DNA of 40,682 nt from an uncultured Lachnospiraceae bacterium (GCA_902788035.1 CADAIL010000021.1:1-40682); one strand, 5' to 3'; counted from the first letter of the stretch, positions 1-8,664 are shown. The notes: generated by a model not told the origin, from the letters alone. Program-made: numbers and translations.

Positions 1-2
1 GT

Positions 3-323
3 GACCGTGCCGAACAGGTATCCCGGTTCCAGAATGACCCGGACTGCATGATCTTTATCGGCCAGATACAGGCTGCAGGCATGGGCCTGACGCTGACGGA
101 GGCGAGCACGATGGTTTTCTACTCTTGTGATTACAGCATGAGTAATTTCGATCAGGCCAAGAGCCGGATTCATCGTGCGGGCCAGAAGAATAACTGCCTG
201 TACATCTACCTGGTTGTCAGGAACAGCATCGACGGAAAGGTGCTCAAGGCGCTGCGAGACAAACAGAACCTGGCCAAGATGCTGGTAGATGATTACCGCG
301 CCGGACGGCAGCCGTTCAAATGA
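3..323 (+). CDS. SNF2-family helicase, C-terminal end (cut by window edge)
   Basis: The frame is open from base 3, so only the last ~106 residues are present and the true start lies outside the window. The visible part carries the end of the second RecA-like lobe of a superfamily 2 helicase: a motif V-like stretch (AAGMGLTLTEA) followed by the motif VI pattern QAKSRIHRAGQ, which is characteristic of SNF2/SWI2 ATPases. Such helicases are common in replication modules of Firmicutes phages and integrative elements, where they act as DNA translocases in the cytoplasm. The phage-type polymerase and primase remnants downstream fit that context. Family assignment is firm from the motifs; its role in this element is inferred. 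Confidence 0.85.
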   Translation, partial: DRAEQVSRFQNDPDCMIFIGQIQAAGMGLTLTEASTMVFYSCDYSMSNFDQAKSRIHRAGQKNNCLYIYLVVRNSIDGKVLKALRDKQNLAKMLVDDYRAGRQPFK

Positions 324-395
324 TTCACCTGTATAGAAACCACAAATAGAAACCACGTACTTTTTCGGATTGTACCAGGAAGGAGAAATAAATCC

Positions 396-787
396 ATGGA
401 TAACAAACAGATTTTTGAAATGGCGGATGAGCTGAAATCCGCGAAGGAACACAAGAAGGCTCTGGAGTCGCAGGTCAAGGAAGTGAATGCCCGGATCGAG
501 GAACTGGATAAGGCCCTGTCGGATGCCATGGCGGAATCAGAACTTGAGAAGTTCACCAGAAACGGCAGCACCTTCTATCTGAACAGCCGCCTGTTCGCAT
601 CCCCGAGAGCAGAGAGGAAGGAGGAGATGTTTGCAGCCCTGATTGCTCATGGCTACCGGTGAATGCCAACACGCTGGCATCCTTCTGCAAGGAGCAGCGG
701 GAGGCAAACAAAGATGAGATCCCTGACTGGCTGGCCGAGGTTGTGAATACCCACGACAAAGTGACGGTCGGCATCCGTAAGGGATGA
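396..787 (+). pseudogene. small phage protein, disrupted by a frameshift
   Basis: An 88-codon frame starts at ATG 396 after AAGGAG and stops at 660-662. It encodes a Lys/Glu-rich, probably coiled-coil N-terminus (KEHKKALESQVKEVNARIEEL) ending in HGYR. From 659 the -1 frame continues without interruption for 42 codons (VNANTLASFCKEQ ... TVGIRKG) to a stop at 785-787. This second half reads like the natural C-terminus of the same protein, which I recall as a conserved small phage protein of unknown function. The simplest reading is a small deletion near 655-660 that removed a few codons and shifted the frame. No function is assigned. A sequencing error is the alternative. Confidence 0.6.
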
Positions 788-913
788 GATAGATCCAGAG
801 CACGAAGAATCACTGGAACAAAGACGCACGGATACACAGATTCAAAGCTGAAGATTCATAGCAGCAATGAAAGTAACCATTATCAGAAATAACAGAAAGT
901 GAGGACATGAATT

Positions 914-1669
914 ATGTCAGAAGGAAAGAATACGCAGATCGCTGCAGTAGAGACCGGTTTTACGGCACTTGCAAACAACAACATTGTCGAGGAAGCACTG
1001 GCGGATGAATACGCCGGTCTGGAGTTTTCCATTGACCGTGTGAAGCTCCCGGCAGGCGGCGGGACAGCCTTCGAGGTACCAGCGGAAGACGGGGAGGACA
1101 CCGAGATGGTGAAAGATATCACTGGCGTGATTCTGTATAACCACCCGGCATACGCGTATTACGCCTCGGCCTTTGCGGGTGGACATGCTGCCCCTGACTG
1201 CTCGTCCATTGACGGCGCGACCGGCATCGGCACACCTGGCGGGGACTGCCGCAGATGCCCGTTTAATAAGTTCGGTTCCGGCGACGGCCAGAGCAAACTC
1301 TGCAAGAACAAGCGGATGCTGTACATCCTGCGCGAGGGTGAGCTGTTCCCGGTGGCCCTGTCCCTTCCGACGGGGAGCCTCAAAACCTTCACGAACTATG
1401 TGAAGCACCAGCTGACCAAGGGCAAAAAGCTCTCCCAGATCGTGACAAGGATTTCCCTGAAGAAGGCGACCAGCTCGGCGGGCATTGCCTATTCGCAGGC
1501 GGTGTTTAATTTTGAGCGGGTACTGTCTCCGGAGGAAATTACAGCACTGTCCGGTGTCGTGGAGACCTGCAAGGCATATGCTGCCAACCTGTCCCCGGCC
1601 ATGATTGCGGATGATGATATTCCGTTCGTTGATCCGGAGACCGGCGAAATCGTAGAAGCACTGAACTGA
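914..1669 (+). CDS. phage-type protein of unknown function with a four-Cys motif
   Basis: This 251-residue acidic protein sits directly upstream of the phage-type DNA polymerase. The start at 914 follows a GTGAGG ribosome binding site. The middle contains four cysteines in the order DCSS, DCRRC and KLCKNK, spaced about 17, 2 and 16 residues apart, which could bind zinc or a cluster. It is followed by a region rich in beta-type residues (YILREGELFPVALSLPTGS). No enzyme motif was recognised. Proteins of this kind recur in gut Firmicutes phage replication modules; a nucleic-acid-binding role such as a recombination or single-strand-binding factor is only a guess from the neighbourhood. The frame is intact, unlike the genes on either side of the module. 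Confidence 0.75.
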   Translation: MSEGKNTQIAAVETGFTALANNNIVEEALADEYAGLEFSIDRVKLPAGGGTAFEVPAEDGEDTEMVKDITGVILYNHPAYAYYASAFAGGHAAPDCSSIDGATGIGTPGGDCRRCPFNKFGSGDGQSKLCKNKRMLYILREGELFPVALSLPTGSLKTFTNYVKHQLTKGKKLSQIVTRISLKKATSSAGIAYSQAVFNFERVLSPEEITALSGVVETCKAYAANLSPAMIADDDIPFVDPETGEIVEALN

Positions 1670-1705
1670 CACTGTATTAACGCTGAACTAAGCAAACAGG
1701 GCTTT

Positions 1706-1729
1706 CCGGGGGAGGGTTACCTCCTCCGG
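1706..1729 (+). other. GC-rich hairpin upstream of the polymerase gene
   Basis: Two 10-base arms, CCGGGGGAGG and CCTCCTCCGG, pair with one G-U wobble around a GTTA loop. No T-tract follows, so this is not a classical terminator. It lies 25 bases before the polymerase ATG and could modulate translation or transcription between the two genes. Confidence 0.45.
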
Positions 1730-1754
1730 GGTACCCGTTTACGAGGAGAATGCT

Positions 1755-3683
1755 ATGAGTACTGATTATAAATGTGTGACGGAGATCGGAGCAGTCAGGG
1801 AATACCTGGCGGGTCATGATCTCGTCTCTTTTGACTATGAGACCGCACCGGACGCAGCGTACCGCATGGAAGAGAAGGCGGCGCTCGATCCGGCGAAGGC
1901 CCATATCTGTACCATGAGCCTGTCGGTTAAGGAGCATACCGGCATCATGATTCCAGTGGCGCATCTGATCGGCACCAACATGGACACTGACACTTTTTAT
2001 CAGTTCCTGCGGGAATTCCTGACGGATAAAAATAACACGAAGATCTGTCATAACTATGTGTTCGAGTCCAGTTTTTCCTACAAGAACGGCATCGTTATCC
2101 AAGCCCCGGTGTATGACACGATCTGTGCGGCGCAGATGACGCTGAAGGCTCCGGGCCAGTTTCGGAAGCTATCGGACTCAGGACTTAAGACGCTGGCTCT
2201 GAATCTCTGCAAGGAACCGCTGCCGTCTTTCACAGCTGTGACAGAGGGCCGGAACTTTGATGAGCTTGATCCTGCCGATCCGGAGACGATCCGGTATTGC
2301 TGTGCCGACGCAGACTTTGCCCTGCGGCTCTATCACATCTGCAATAACTGGTTCGATAAATACCTGCCGAATCATAGATGGATCGTGGAGAACATTGAGT
2401 CGCCGACGGCAGTATACCTGGGGATCATGAAATACAATGGCGTCCCGATCGATGCAGGCTATATGGCCGAACGGCAGCAGGAGGCGGAAAAAGAGATGGC
2501 CCGGATCAGAGAAGAGATTGCGTCGATTATCGGCCCGGATGTCAACATTGGCTCCAACTGCTCCACGAATGATTTTAAGAATTGTCTGTTTGGTACGCTG
2601 GGCCTGCCGGTCATGCGGGTGACTGCATCCAATAAGGAAGCTGCCGATGATGCAGTAATGATCGAGCTGAAAGAGTGGCGCGATGTCCATAAGCCGGAGC
2701 TCTCGCATCTGTTTGAGCTGGTGCAGGAATACCGGAAATGGAACAAGATCGCCAGCACCTATATTACAGGGTACCGGAAATATATTGATTCTGCGACCGG
2801 GCGCATCCATCCGAACTTTTATGCACTGTCGACAGATACCGGGCGTTTTAGCTGCAATAACCCGAATCTCCAGAACATGCCCCGGAAAACAAATGATCCG
2901 ATTGGTGTAAGAAACTTTATTAAAGCGCCGGAAGGGCATCTCATTGTTTCCTGTGACTACTCCCAGATCGAACTGCGGGTGGGCAGCCAGTACTGTCAGG
3001 ATCAGGTCATGATGGATACCTATAAGATGAACGGCGATATTCATGCGGCAACGACAGCAGCTATTTTTTCAATCCCGTATGAGCAGGCGCTTGATAAACA
3101 CGACCCGGATTATAAGGAGCGCCGGACAATCGCGAAGAACTGTAATTTCGGCGTGTTTTATGGTCTGTTCCCGAGAGGACTGCAGAAGACACTGAAGTTT
3201 AAGGCAGGGCTTGAGAAATCGGTGGAGGATTGTGAGCAGATCATATCAAGCCTGAAGGCCGGGTATCCGGCACTGTCGGTATGGCAGGAAGAAGTGAAGG
3301 CCGATGCGCACTGGAAGAAATACACAGAGACGGCATTTGGTAGGAGACGCTATCTTCCGAACATTGATTCTGATGACTGGGGCAAGCGGTCGTTTGCGGA
3401 GCGCTGCGCCATGAATACACCGATACAGGGAACGGCTGCAGATATCATTAAACTCGCCATGGGCAGGATCCTTGCGGGGCTGCCCGACAGGCCATGGTTA
3501 AAACCGATCCTGCAGATCCACGATGAGCTGACCTTCATACTGCCGGAAGAGAGATTATCGGAAGCAGTGGAGTTTATCAAAGAATGCATGGAGCCGCAGC
3601 CGTATTCGGAGTTTTCCCTTCCGCTGGTAGCAGAGGCGTCAGCGGGGCACTCGTTTGGAACGATGGAAGAACTGGATGATTAA
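1755..3683 (+). CDS. phage-type family A DNA polymerase
   Basis: A 642-residue DNA polymerase of the PolI superfamily that extends DNA from a primer and proofreads. The N-terminal part carries the 3'-5' exonuclease fold, with the DxE of exonuclease motif I at D27/E29 (SFDYETAP) and later acidic residues (CADADFALRLYH). The polymerase domain has motif A DYSQIELRV (from D401), motif B RRTIAKNCNFGVFYG (from ~456) and motif C QIHDEL (H589-D590). There is no 5'-nuclease domain, and the size and layout match replicative polymerases of Firmicutes phages rather than cellular PolA. The start follows ACGAGGAG. All catalytic motifs are intact although neighbouring module genes are broken. The DUF4406 gene follows 17 bases later, probably in one transcript. 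Confidence 0.95.
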   Translation: MSTDYKCVTEIGAVREYLAGHDLVSFDYETAPDAAYRMEEKAALDPAKAHICTMSLSVKEHTGIMIPVAHLIGTNMDTDTFYQFLREFLTDKNNTKICHNYVFESSFSYKNGIVIQAPVYDTICAAQMTLKAPGQFRKLSDSGLKTLALNLCKEPLPSFTAVTEGRNFDELDPADPETIRYCCADADFALRLYHICNNWFDKYLPNHRWIVENIESPTAVYLGIMKYNGVPIDAGYMAERQQEAEKEMARIREEIASIIGPDVNIGSNCSTNDFKNCLFGTLGLPVMRVTASNKEAADDAVMIELKEWRDVHKPELSHLFELVQEYRKWNKIASTYITGYRKYIDSATGRIHPNFYALSTDTGRFSCNNPNLQNMPRKTNDPIGVRNFIKAPEGHLIVSCDYSQIELRVGSQYCQDQVMMDTYKMNGDIHAATTAAIFSIPYEQALDKHDPDYKERRTIAKNCNFGVFYGLFPRGLQKTLKFKAGLEKSVEDCEQIISSLKAGYPALSVWQEEVKADAHWKKYTETAFGRRRYLPNIDSDDWGKRSFAERCAMNTPIQGTAADIIKLAMGRILAGLPDRPWLKPILQIHDELTFILPEERLSEAVEFIKECMEPQPYSEFSLPLVAEASAGHSFGTMEELDD

Positions 3684-3700
3684 TTCGCGGAGGAACGATT

Positions 3701-4147
3701 ATGAGCCATAAAAATACAGAGGGCTATGCTGATCCGACTGCCGGGATCGCCATGAGCCGTATGATGAGAGATTACAGGCAGAAGCAGAAACAGCGGTTTT
3801 CAGACCGTAACCGGAAAAAGATCTATGTGGCATCCAGATTTGCCGGTGATACCCGGGCCAGTGTTCAGACCAATACAAAAGCTGCGATCCGGTACTGCCG
3901 CAGCGTGATTGAGGCGGGCCATATGCCGGTCGCCAGCCACATTCTGTATGCCGCATCCGGGATGCTGAAGGACAATGATCCGGCGGAGCGGGAGCTGGGG
4001 TTTATGTTCGGACTGGCCCTGCTGAAGGGCTGCGATGAGGTCTGGGTCTTTGGCGACATTTCTCCCGGGATGGCAGCAGAGATTGAAGAGGCAAAACGGC
4101 TGCATAAGCCGGTCATTTACAAGGAGCTTTATAAGGAGGGGTCGTGA
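3701..4147 (+). CDS. DUF4406 / nucleoside deoxyribosyltransferase-like phage protein
   Basis: This 148-residue protein has the Rossmann-like core seen in DUF4406 and nucleoside 2-deoxyribosyltransferase-like proteins: a first strand KKIYVASRFAGD, a helix ending RSVIEAGHMPVASH, and CDEVWVFGDISPGMAAEIEEAKR, where the glycine-rich turn and the acidic residue form the expected nucleotide site. The first ~45 residues are a polar extension. It lies 17 bases after the polymerase, and its stop overlaps the next start codon (TGATG), indicating translational coupling with the primase gene. In phages these proteins are thought to act in nucleotide metabolism; the exact reaction here is unknown. Confidence 0.75.
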   Translation: MSHKNTEGYADPTAGIAMSRMMRDYRQKQKQRFSDRNRKKIYVASRFAGDTRASVQTNTKAAIRYCRSVIEAGHMPVASHILYAASGMLKDNDPAERELGFMFGLALLKGCDEVWVFGDISPGMAAEIEEAKRLHKPVIYKELYKEGS

Positions 4148-4755
4148 TGGGATTTCCAGAGGAACTGAAATAATTAAATCGCTGGGTGGGATATCGCCTG
4201 GTACCGGACAAGGACGGCGGGAAACCGAAGAAAGTGCCGATCAATGCGGTGACCGGCCAGAATGCGAAGTCCAATGATCCGGCCACGTGGTGTGATTATC
4301 AGACCGCGAAGGATGCTGCTGACCAGTACGGGTATAACGGCATCGGGTTCATGTTTGTGAAGGAAGATGGATTCGTCGGGATTGATGTTGATCACTGCTA
4401 TGATCCGGAAACCAATACCTTCAATGAGATCGCGACGGCGATCATGGGCAGGCAGCCGACCTATATGGAATTCTCCCCGTCCGGGGATGGCATTCATCTG
4501 TGGCTTAAGGGCACGAAGCCCAAAGGGGCCAGCAAGAATACGGACACCGGCGTCGAGATGTATGACTCTGTCCGGTATTTCACAGTGACGGATAATCCGA
4601 TTCCCGGCTGCATGGAGACGGTGGCGGAGGCCCTGCCGGATACGCTCAGCTGGATTCATGAGAACTACTATGTTGTTGAAACTTCGCCTGCAACAGGCTA
4701 CATCACGACTTATGAGGGCGAGAACAGCGGCTTGACAGACGAAGGCAAATACTAG
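4147..4755 (+). pseudogene. phage primase-polymerase, nonsense mutation and 3' truncation
   Basis: ATG 4147 overlaps the stop of the previous gene. The frame reads MGFPEELK, then a TAA at 4171-4173, then LNRWVGYRLVPDKDGGK and on to 4755. In related primases the phrase is typically EELKxLNRWV, so the TAA probably replaced a sense codon such as CAA or CAG. The rest shows the primase-polymerase N-terminal domain: GIGFMFVKEDGFVGIDVDHC (the acidic metal site), FSPSGDGIHLWLKG and VEMYDSVRYFTVT. The protein ends near residue 202, whereas full-length relatives continue into a D5-type helicase several hundred residues long. The 3' end runs straight into the AT-rich cassette at 4757. Restart at GTG 4186 is possible, but full activity is unlikely. 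Confidence 0.75.
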
Positions 4756-4756
4756 T

Positions 4757-4832
4757 AAATTGCGCAGTAAGCGAAATTAGCGAAATTTTGCGAAATGGAA
4801 GAGTTGAGCAATTTCGCAAATTGCGCTATAAT
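4757..4832 (+). promoter_or_regulatory. promoter with clustered GCGAAAT boxes
   Basis: A good promoter is visible: TTGAGC (4804-4809), 17-base spacer, TATAAT (4827-4832). Around it lie three direct GCGAAAT boxes at 4771, 4780 and 4790, spaced about one helical turn, one inverted copy (ATTTCGC at 4811-4817) inside the spacer, and two copies of AAATTGCGC (4757-4765 and 4818-4826). This resembles a multi-site operator. The HTH at the N-terminus of the downstream protein is a natural candidate for autoregulation, but that is inference. Confidence 0.65.
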
Positions 4833-4864
4833 GCACACAGGATATTTAGTCGGAGGCTGAATTA

Positions 4865-6697
4865 ATGGGATATATATCAGTGAGGGAAGCTGCTTCTCGA
4901 ATGGGAATTTCCCCTCGTCGTGTTCAGCAGTTATGTCAAAACAATCAAATATATGGAGCAATCCGTAAAGGGAATCGCTGGCTGATTCCGGATACTATAT
5001 CCGGCATTTATGAGAACGATACTCAGGTAGAAACACGTCGAAGTCTGCCAATCGGCATTTCTGATTTTCGCAATGCTGTCACGAATTATTATTATGTTGA
5101 TAAAACGCGTTTGATAAAAGATTTTTTGGATCGCAAAGTTCAGGTCTCACTATTTACAAGACCGAGACGTTTTGGAAAGACGCTGAATATGGATATGCTC
5201 CGCGTCTTCTTCGAAATCAGTGGAGAAGATACGAGTAAGTTTTTTCGAGACAAAAATATATGGGCTTGCGGTGAAGCCTACAGAAAATATCAGGGTAAAT
5301 ATCCTGTTATTTATCTTTCGTTCAAAGATGTTAAGTACAGCTCCTGGGAAAATGCATTTGCAAATATGACCGGTTTAATTTCCATGGAATTCGATCGCCA
5401 TCGCTACCTTCTTGATAGTGAGCAGTGCAGTAAGGCGGAGAAGAGATATTTTCAAAGAGTTTTGGACAGAGAGGCGTCCGAGGTAGACCTGGCGGATTCG
5501 TTGAAAGTTCTCTCCAAAATGTTGGCTGCGCATCATGGGATACCTGCGATTATTATGATAGATGAGTATGATACTCCGATTCAGGAGGCGTATCTTGCCG
5601 GATATTACAATCAGATCATAGAATTCATCCGCAATTTATTTTCCGGCGGCTTCAAAGATAATCAGTACCTGATTTTCGGATTCTTAACAGGTATTCTTCG
5701 TGTTGCGAAGGAGAGCATTTTCAGCGGAATGAATAATTTGAAGGTTTATAGTATTACGGATAATCTGTACAGCGAGTATTTTGGATTTACCCGACCGGAG
5801 ATAAAAAAGATGCTTTCATATTATGGGGTCGATGATAAATATGACGAGGTCTGCAAATGGTATGATGGCTATCTTTTTGGCAATCAGGAGATATTTAATC
5901 CGTGGTCAGTTGTGAACTATATCGCGGAGGACTGTACTGCAAAACCTTTCTGGCAGTCGACCGGCAGTAACGATATTATTGGAGAAATCATTGCAGAGGC
6001 TTCGCCGGCTATTGAGGACAATCTTCTCAAACTGATGAAAGGTGAAAGTGTAACTACCTATGTTGACACAGGCGTTATTTACCCTGAGATAAAGAAAAAA
6101 CCATCAAGTGTGTTCAGCTTCCTTCTTACTACCGGGTATTTGAGAATTCAAAGCATGTATCCGTTAACAGACGGTGTTATGATGTGCGAAGCCTCGATTC
6201 CAAATCGCGAAATTTCCGGAGTATATGTGACTGAGATTATAGATCGCTTTCCAAAGGGAGGGATTGAATCGGCTGCAGTTGGAATTCAGCAGGCAATCAT
6301 TAAAAAAGACTTTGAGAGATTACAAAAGCTTCTCGAGGATTATGTTATTCAGACAGTTAGCTGCTTTGACCCAGGCAATGAGGGCTTTTATCAGGGCTTT
6401 ATGATTGGGATCTGTGCTATTTTCAGCAACAGATATTATGTTCGCTCGAACAGAGAAAGCGGGTACGGAAGGTTCGATATTCAACTGGAACCGATGAACA
6501 AAGATCTGCCCGGTTTTATTTTTGAACTTAAGTTTGACCGTAATCCTGAGGCGGATTTGGATGCTCTTTTGGAAGAGGCTGTTGGACAGATAGAGAAAAA
6601 GCACTATGATGTGGAATTGCAGTCCCGCGGTATTAAAGAGATTATCAAAATCGGGGTTGCTTTTGCAGGAAGGCGAGTAAAAATCAGTAAAATTTAG
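4865..6697 (+). CDS. HTH - AAA-like ATPase - PD-(D/E)XK nuclease fusion protein
   Basis: A 610-residue cytoplasmic protein preceded by CGGAGG. Residues 1-44 form an excisionase/MerR-like helix-turn-helix (SVREAASRMGISPRRVQQLC, then RWLIPDT). From ~60 it matches the AAA-ATPase-like family often paired with DUF1703: LPIGISDFRNAV, YYYVDKTRLIKDFL, Walker A TRPRRFGKT (98-106) and Walker B IIMIDEYDTPI (D233/E234). The C-terminus has a PD-(D/E)XK nuclease core, with D538 (RFDIQLEP) and E554-x-K556 (FELKF). Members of this family are abundant in gut bacteria and their role is unsettled; defence or mobile-element functions are suspected. The added HTH is less usual. Codon use is AT-richer than on either side, pointing to transfer. 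Confidence 0.85.
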   Translation: MGYISVREAASRMGISPRRVQQLCQNNQIYGAIRKGNRWLIPDTISGIYENDTQVETRRSLPIGISDFRNAVTNYYYVDKTRLIKDFLDRKVQVSLFTRPRRFGKTLNMDMLRVFFEISGEDTSKFFRDKNIWACGEAYRKYQGKYPVIYLSFKDVKYSSWENAFANMTGLISMEFDRHRYLLDSEQCSKAEKRYFQRVLDREASEVDLADSLKVLSKMLAAHHGIPAIIMIDEYDTPIQEAYLAGYYNQIIEFIRNLFSGGFKDNQYLIFGFLTGILRVAKESIFSGMNNLKVYSITDNLYSEYFGFTRPEIKKMLSYYGVDDKYDEVCKWYDGYLFGNQEIFNPWSVVNYIAEDCTAKPFWQSTGSNDIIGEIIAEASPAIEDNLLKLMKGESVTTYVDTGVIYPEIKKKPSSVFSFLLTTGYLRIQSMYPLTDGVMMCEASIPNREISGVYVTEIIDRFPKGGIESAAVGIQQAIIKKDFERLQKLLEDYVIQTVSCFDPGNEGFYQGFMIGICAIFSNRYYVRSNRESGYGRFDIQLEPMNKDLPGFIFELKFDRNPEADLDALLEEAVGQIEKKHYDVELQSRGIKEIIKIGVAFAGRRVKISKI

Positions 6698-6769
6698 AGA
6701 ACCAACATCAGAGCAGGCACTGTGCGCTCCACATACTGCGAGACTTCATTTTTAGTAAGAATTGTATTA

Positions 6770-6798
6770 TTGCCGATATGCCAATCGTGTTTTATAAT
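6770..6798 (+). promoter_or_regulatory. promoter of the lipoprotein gene
   Basis: TTGCCG (6770-6775), a 17-base spacer and a perfect TATAAT (6793-6798) lie about 50 bases before the ATG at 6847. Confidence 0.6.
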
Positions 6799-6846
6799 TA
6801 TTCTGTATTGCTTTGAAAGGATCAGAGCCTGACCGGCTTTTTTAAT

Positions 6847-7314
6847 ATGAAAAAGTATTCTTTATGTATTTTTGCCCTGATCTTTGTGCTGCTTATGTGT
6901 TCGTGCGGCGAAGACAAGGTGGAAGTCTCCTCTGGACAGGAGGACCGTGTCAACGGATTCATGTTCGTTTTCGACAACCGTTCCGCGACCGAGAGCCTTA
7001 AAAATGACATGGATGCAAGGCGCATACCGGTGAAAGCGAGATGGAAGCTGGATAAGCGCTATGAGACGACGGATGAACAGGACATTCGTGCCATCTACCG
7101 TGAGATGTCGGAGATGATCGTCGTTGGTCAGACAAATCTCTCCGTTCAGGACCACGGGTATTATGTGGAGTATGTGCTTCAGGACGGCACGGTGACGCAT
7201 TTCGATTTTGTCACGATTGCGATCCTTCGCATGGGAGATCAGCGTTATGTGCTGGAGAGCGACGGCGGTCTCTGGAGAGTACTGCGGGAGATTGAGGATC
7301 GGCAAAATGCATAA
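6847..7314 (+). CDS. small lipoprotein of unknown function
   Basis: A 155-residue protein with a classic lipoprotein signal: KK, a hydrophobic stretch and the lipobox LMCSC, placing the lipidated Cys at 20. It should be anchored to the outer face of the membrane. The remainder is a small mixed domain (VNGFMFVFDN, GYYVEYVLQDGTVTHFDFVT, DQRYVLESDGGLW) with no recognised motif. Translation initiation looks odd: the only purine-rich site (GAAAGG, 6815-6820) is 26 bases from the ATG, with a short AGCC/GGCT hairpin (6825-6837) in between. It stands alone between its own promoter and the surface-protein cluster. Confidence 0.75.
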   Translation: MKKYSLCIFALIFVLLMCSCGEDKVEVSSGQEDRVNGFMFVFDNRSATESLKNDMDARRIPVKARWKLDKRYETTDEQDIRAIYREMSEMIVVGQTNLSVQDHGYYVEYVLQDGTVTHFDFVTIAILRMGDQRYVLESDGGLWRVLREIEDRQNA

Positions 7315-7435
7315 TATTCCTGTCGACTGTGGCGGAGCAGAGACTGATGGCGGTTGAAAACTGCCCGAATCCTGCTATTTTGTCTCGCTAGGGATATTTA
7401 TAATCGCATAATGCGCTGAGAATGAGGTTTTGCAC

Positions 7436-7464
7436 TTGTAACATTTGCACCAAAATGATAATAT
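7436..7464 (+). promoter_or_regulatory. promoter of the first Cna-B surface protein
   Basis: TTGTAA (7436-7441), a 17-base spacer and TAATAT (7459-7464) preceded by TG, giving an extended -10. It lies 55 bases before the chosen start. Confidence 0.5.
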
Positions 7465-7518
7465 TATTATGTCTGTAAAAAGGCATTTTTTAGGGGAATA
7501 ATGAAAGGCGGTATAGTT

Positions 7519-8664
7519 ATGTCAAGAATGTTCATCAGAAAAACAATAGCATTATTGGCCGCTTTGGTTGTTGTATTCATTTCTGTCGTAGTACCGACGA
7601 ATGTGTATGCGTATGAAGATATGGATACGGCGAAAAACGGCAGTGCATCGCTCACACTCCAGCTGCCGGCTGCGAGTGACAGCGTAAAGCTGTATTTCGT
7701 CGCTGATATGGATACGCAGACTCATATCACGATGAAGGATGAGTATAAAGGGCTCGGCGTTAATATCGGTGATGCGGAGAGCCAGGATGAATGGGCTACA
7801 AAGGCTTCGATCATGAGCACACAGCTCATTAATTCCGGCATCGAACCGACAGTGGCTTCGACGGATGAGAACAACCGGGTCAGGTTCGAGAATCTTGCGT
7901 TCGGTATCTATCTGGTCGTAGTTGATGAGTGCGCGAACGATACAATGAAGTACACCGTCAGCCCGAATTTCATCAGTGTGCCGAACTCTACAGACGGTGA
8001 AACGTGGATTTATGACGTGAATGCGACCCTGAAGTATGAAGCCAAGCCGACTGTCATACCGGAGAGGGTCAGATATACGGTAAGAAAGCAGTGGACCAAT
8101 GACGGCATAGGCGAATCCAGACCGGAAGAGCTGAAAGTCAGGATTCTGAACAGAGTTACTGAAACCGCGGAATGGAATGAGATCGAGGAGGTCACCCTCA
8201 GCGAAGCCAACACATGGAGCTACAGCTGGGACGCTGAAGCGGACGGATCAGAGTGGGACGTTCAGGAAGAGCCTCTGAGCAATTACGCGATCGAGAAGAT
8301 CGACAAGGTCGAAGACGGTGAGACGGTAAAGACGATCACGTTCGTTATCACGAACAGATTTATCCCGACCCCGACGCCGACCGAAACGCCGACTCCTACG
8401 CCAACGGTAACGCCGAGTGGGTCACCGACACCGACGCCGAGAAAGACAAATACGCCTACTCCTACGCCGAGGACATACAGACCGACGTCTACTCCGAGAC
8501 CGAACGTAACGACCAGGATCACCCACACGACGCCGAAGACCGGCGACGATCAGAACATCCTTCTTCCGGTAATCGGAGTGCTGGCAGCAGGTCTGGTACT
8601 TGTTCTTCTGGGATTTAATTTAAGAAAGAAACCTGAAAATGAGAATGATGAAACAAGCTCGTAA
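7519..8664 (+). CDS. Cna-B wall-anchored surface protein (first paralogue)
   Basis: I chose ATG 7519 because AAAGGCGG sits 7 bases upstream; ATG 7501 would add six residues. The 381-residue product has a signal peptide (to VYA, ~31), a pilin-like N-terminal domain (ASLTLQLPAASDSVKLYFVA ... FGIYLVVVDEC) and one Cna-B domain. That domain has the isopeptide pattern: Lys ~190 two residues before Trp, Glu ~250, and Asn ~279 in VITN. A Pro-Thr repeat stalk (~280-335), the sorting signal TPKTG (~338-342), a hydrophobic helix and a basic tail follow. The sorting motif has Thr in place of the usual Leu. It is paralogous to the protein at 9694, and its end overlaps the pseudo-sortase start by 26 bases, so the two are co-transcribed. 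Confidence 0.88.
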   Translation: MSRMFIRKTIALLAALVVVFISVVVPTNVYAYEDMDTAKNGSASLTLQLPAASDSVKLYFVADMDTQTHITMKDEYKGLGVNIGDAESQDEWATKASIMSTQLINSGIEPTVASTDENNRVRFENLAFGIYLVVVDECANDTMKYTVSPNFISVPNSTDGETWIYDVNATLKYEAKPTVIPERVRYTVRKQWTNDGIGESRPEELKVRILNRVTETAEWNEIEEVTLSEANTWSYSWDAEADGSEWDVQEEPLSNYAIEKIDKVEDGETVKTITFVITNRFIPTPTPTETPTPTPTVTPSGSPTPTPRKTNTPTPTPRTYRPTSTPRPNVTTRITHTTPKTGDDQNILLPVIGVLAAGLVLVLLGFNLRKKPENENDETSS

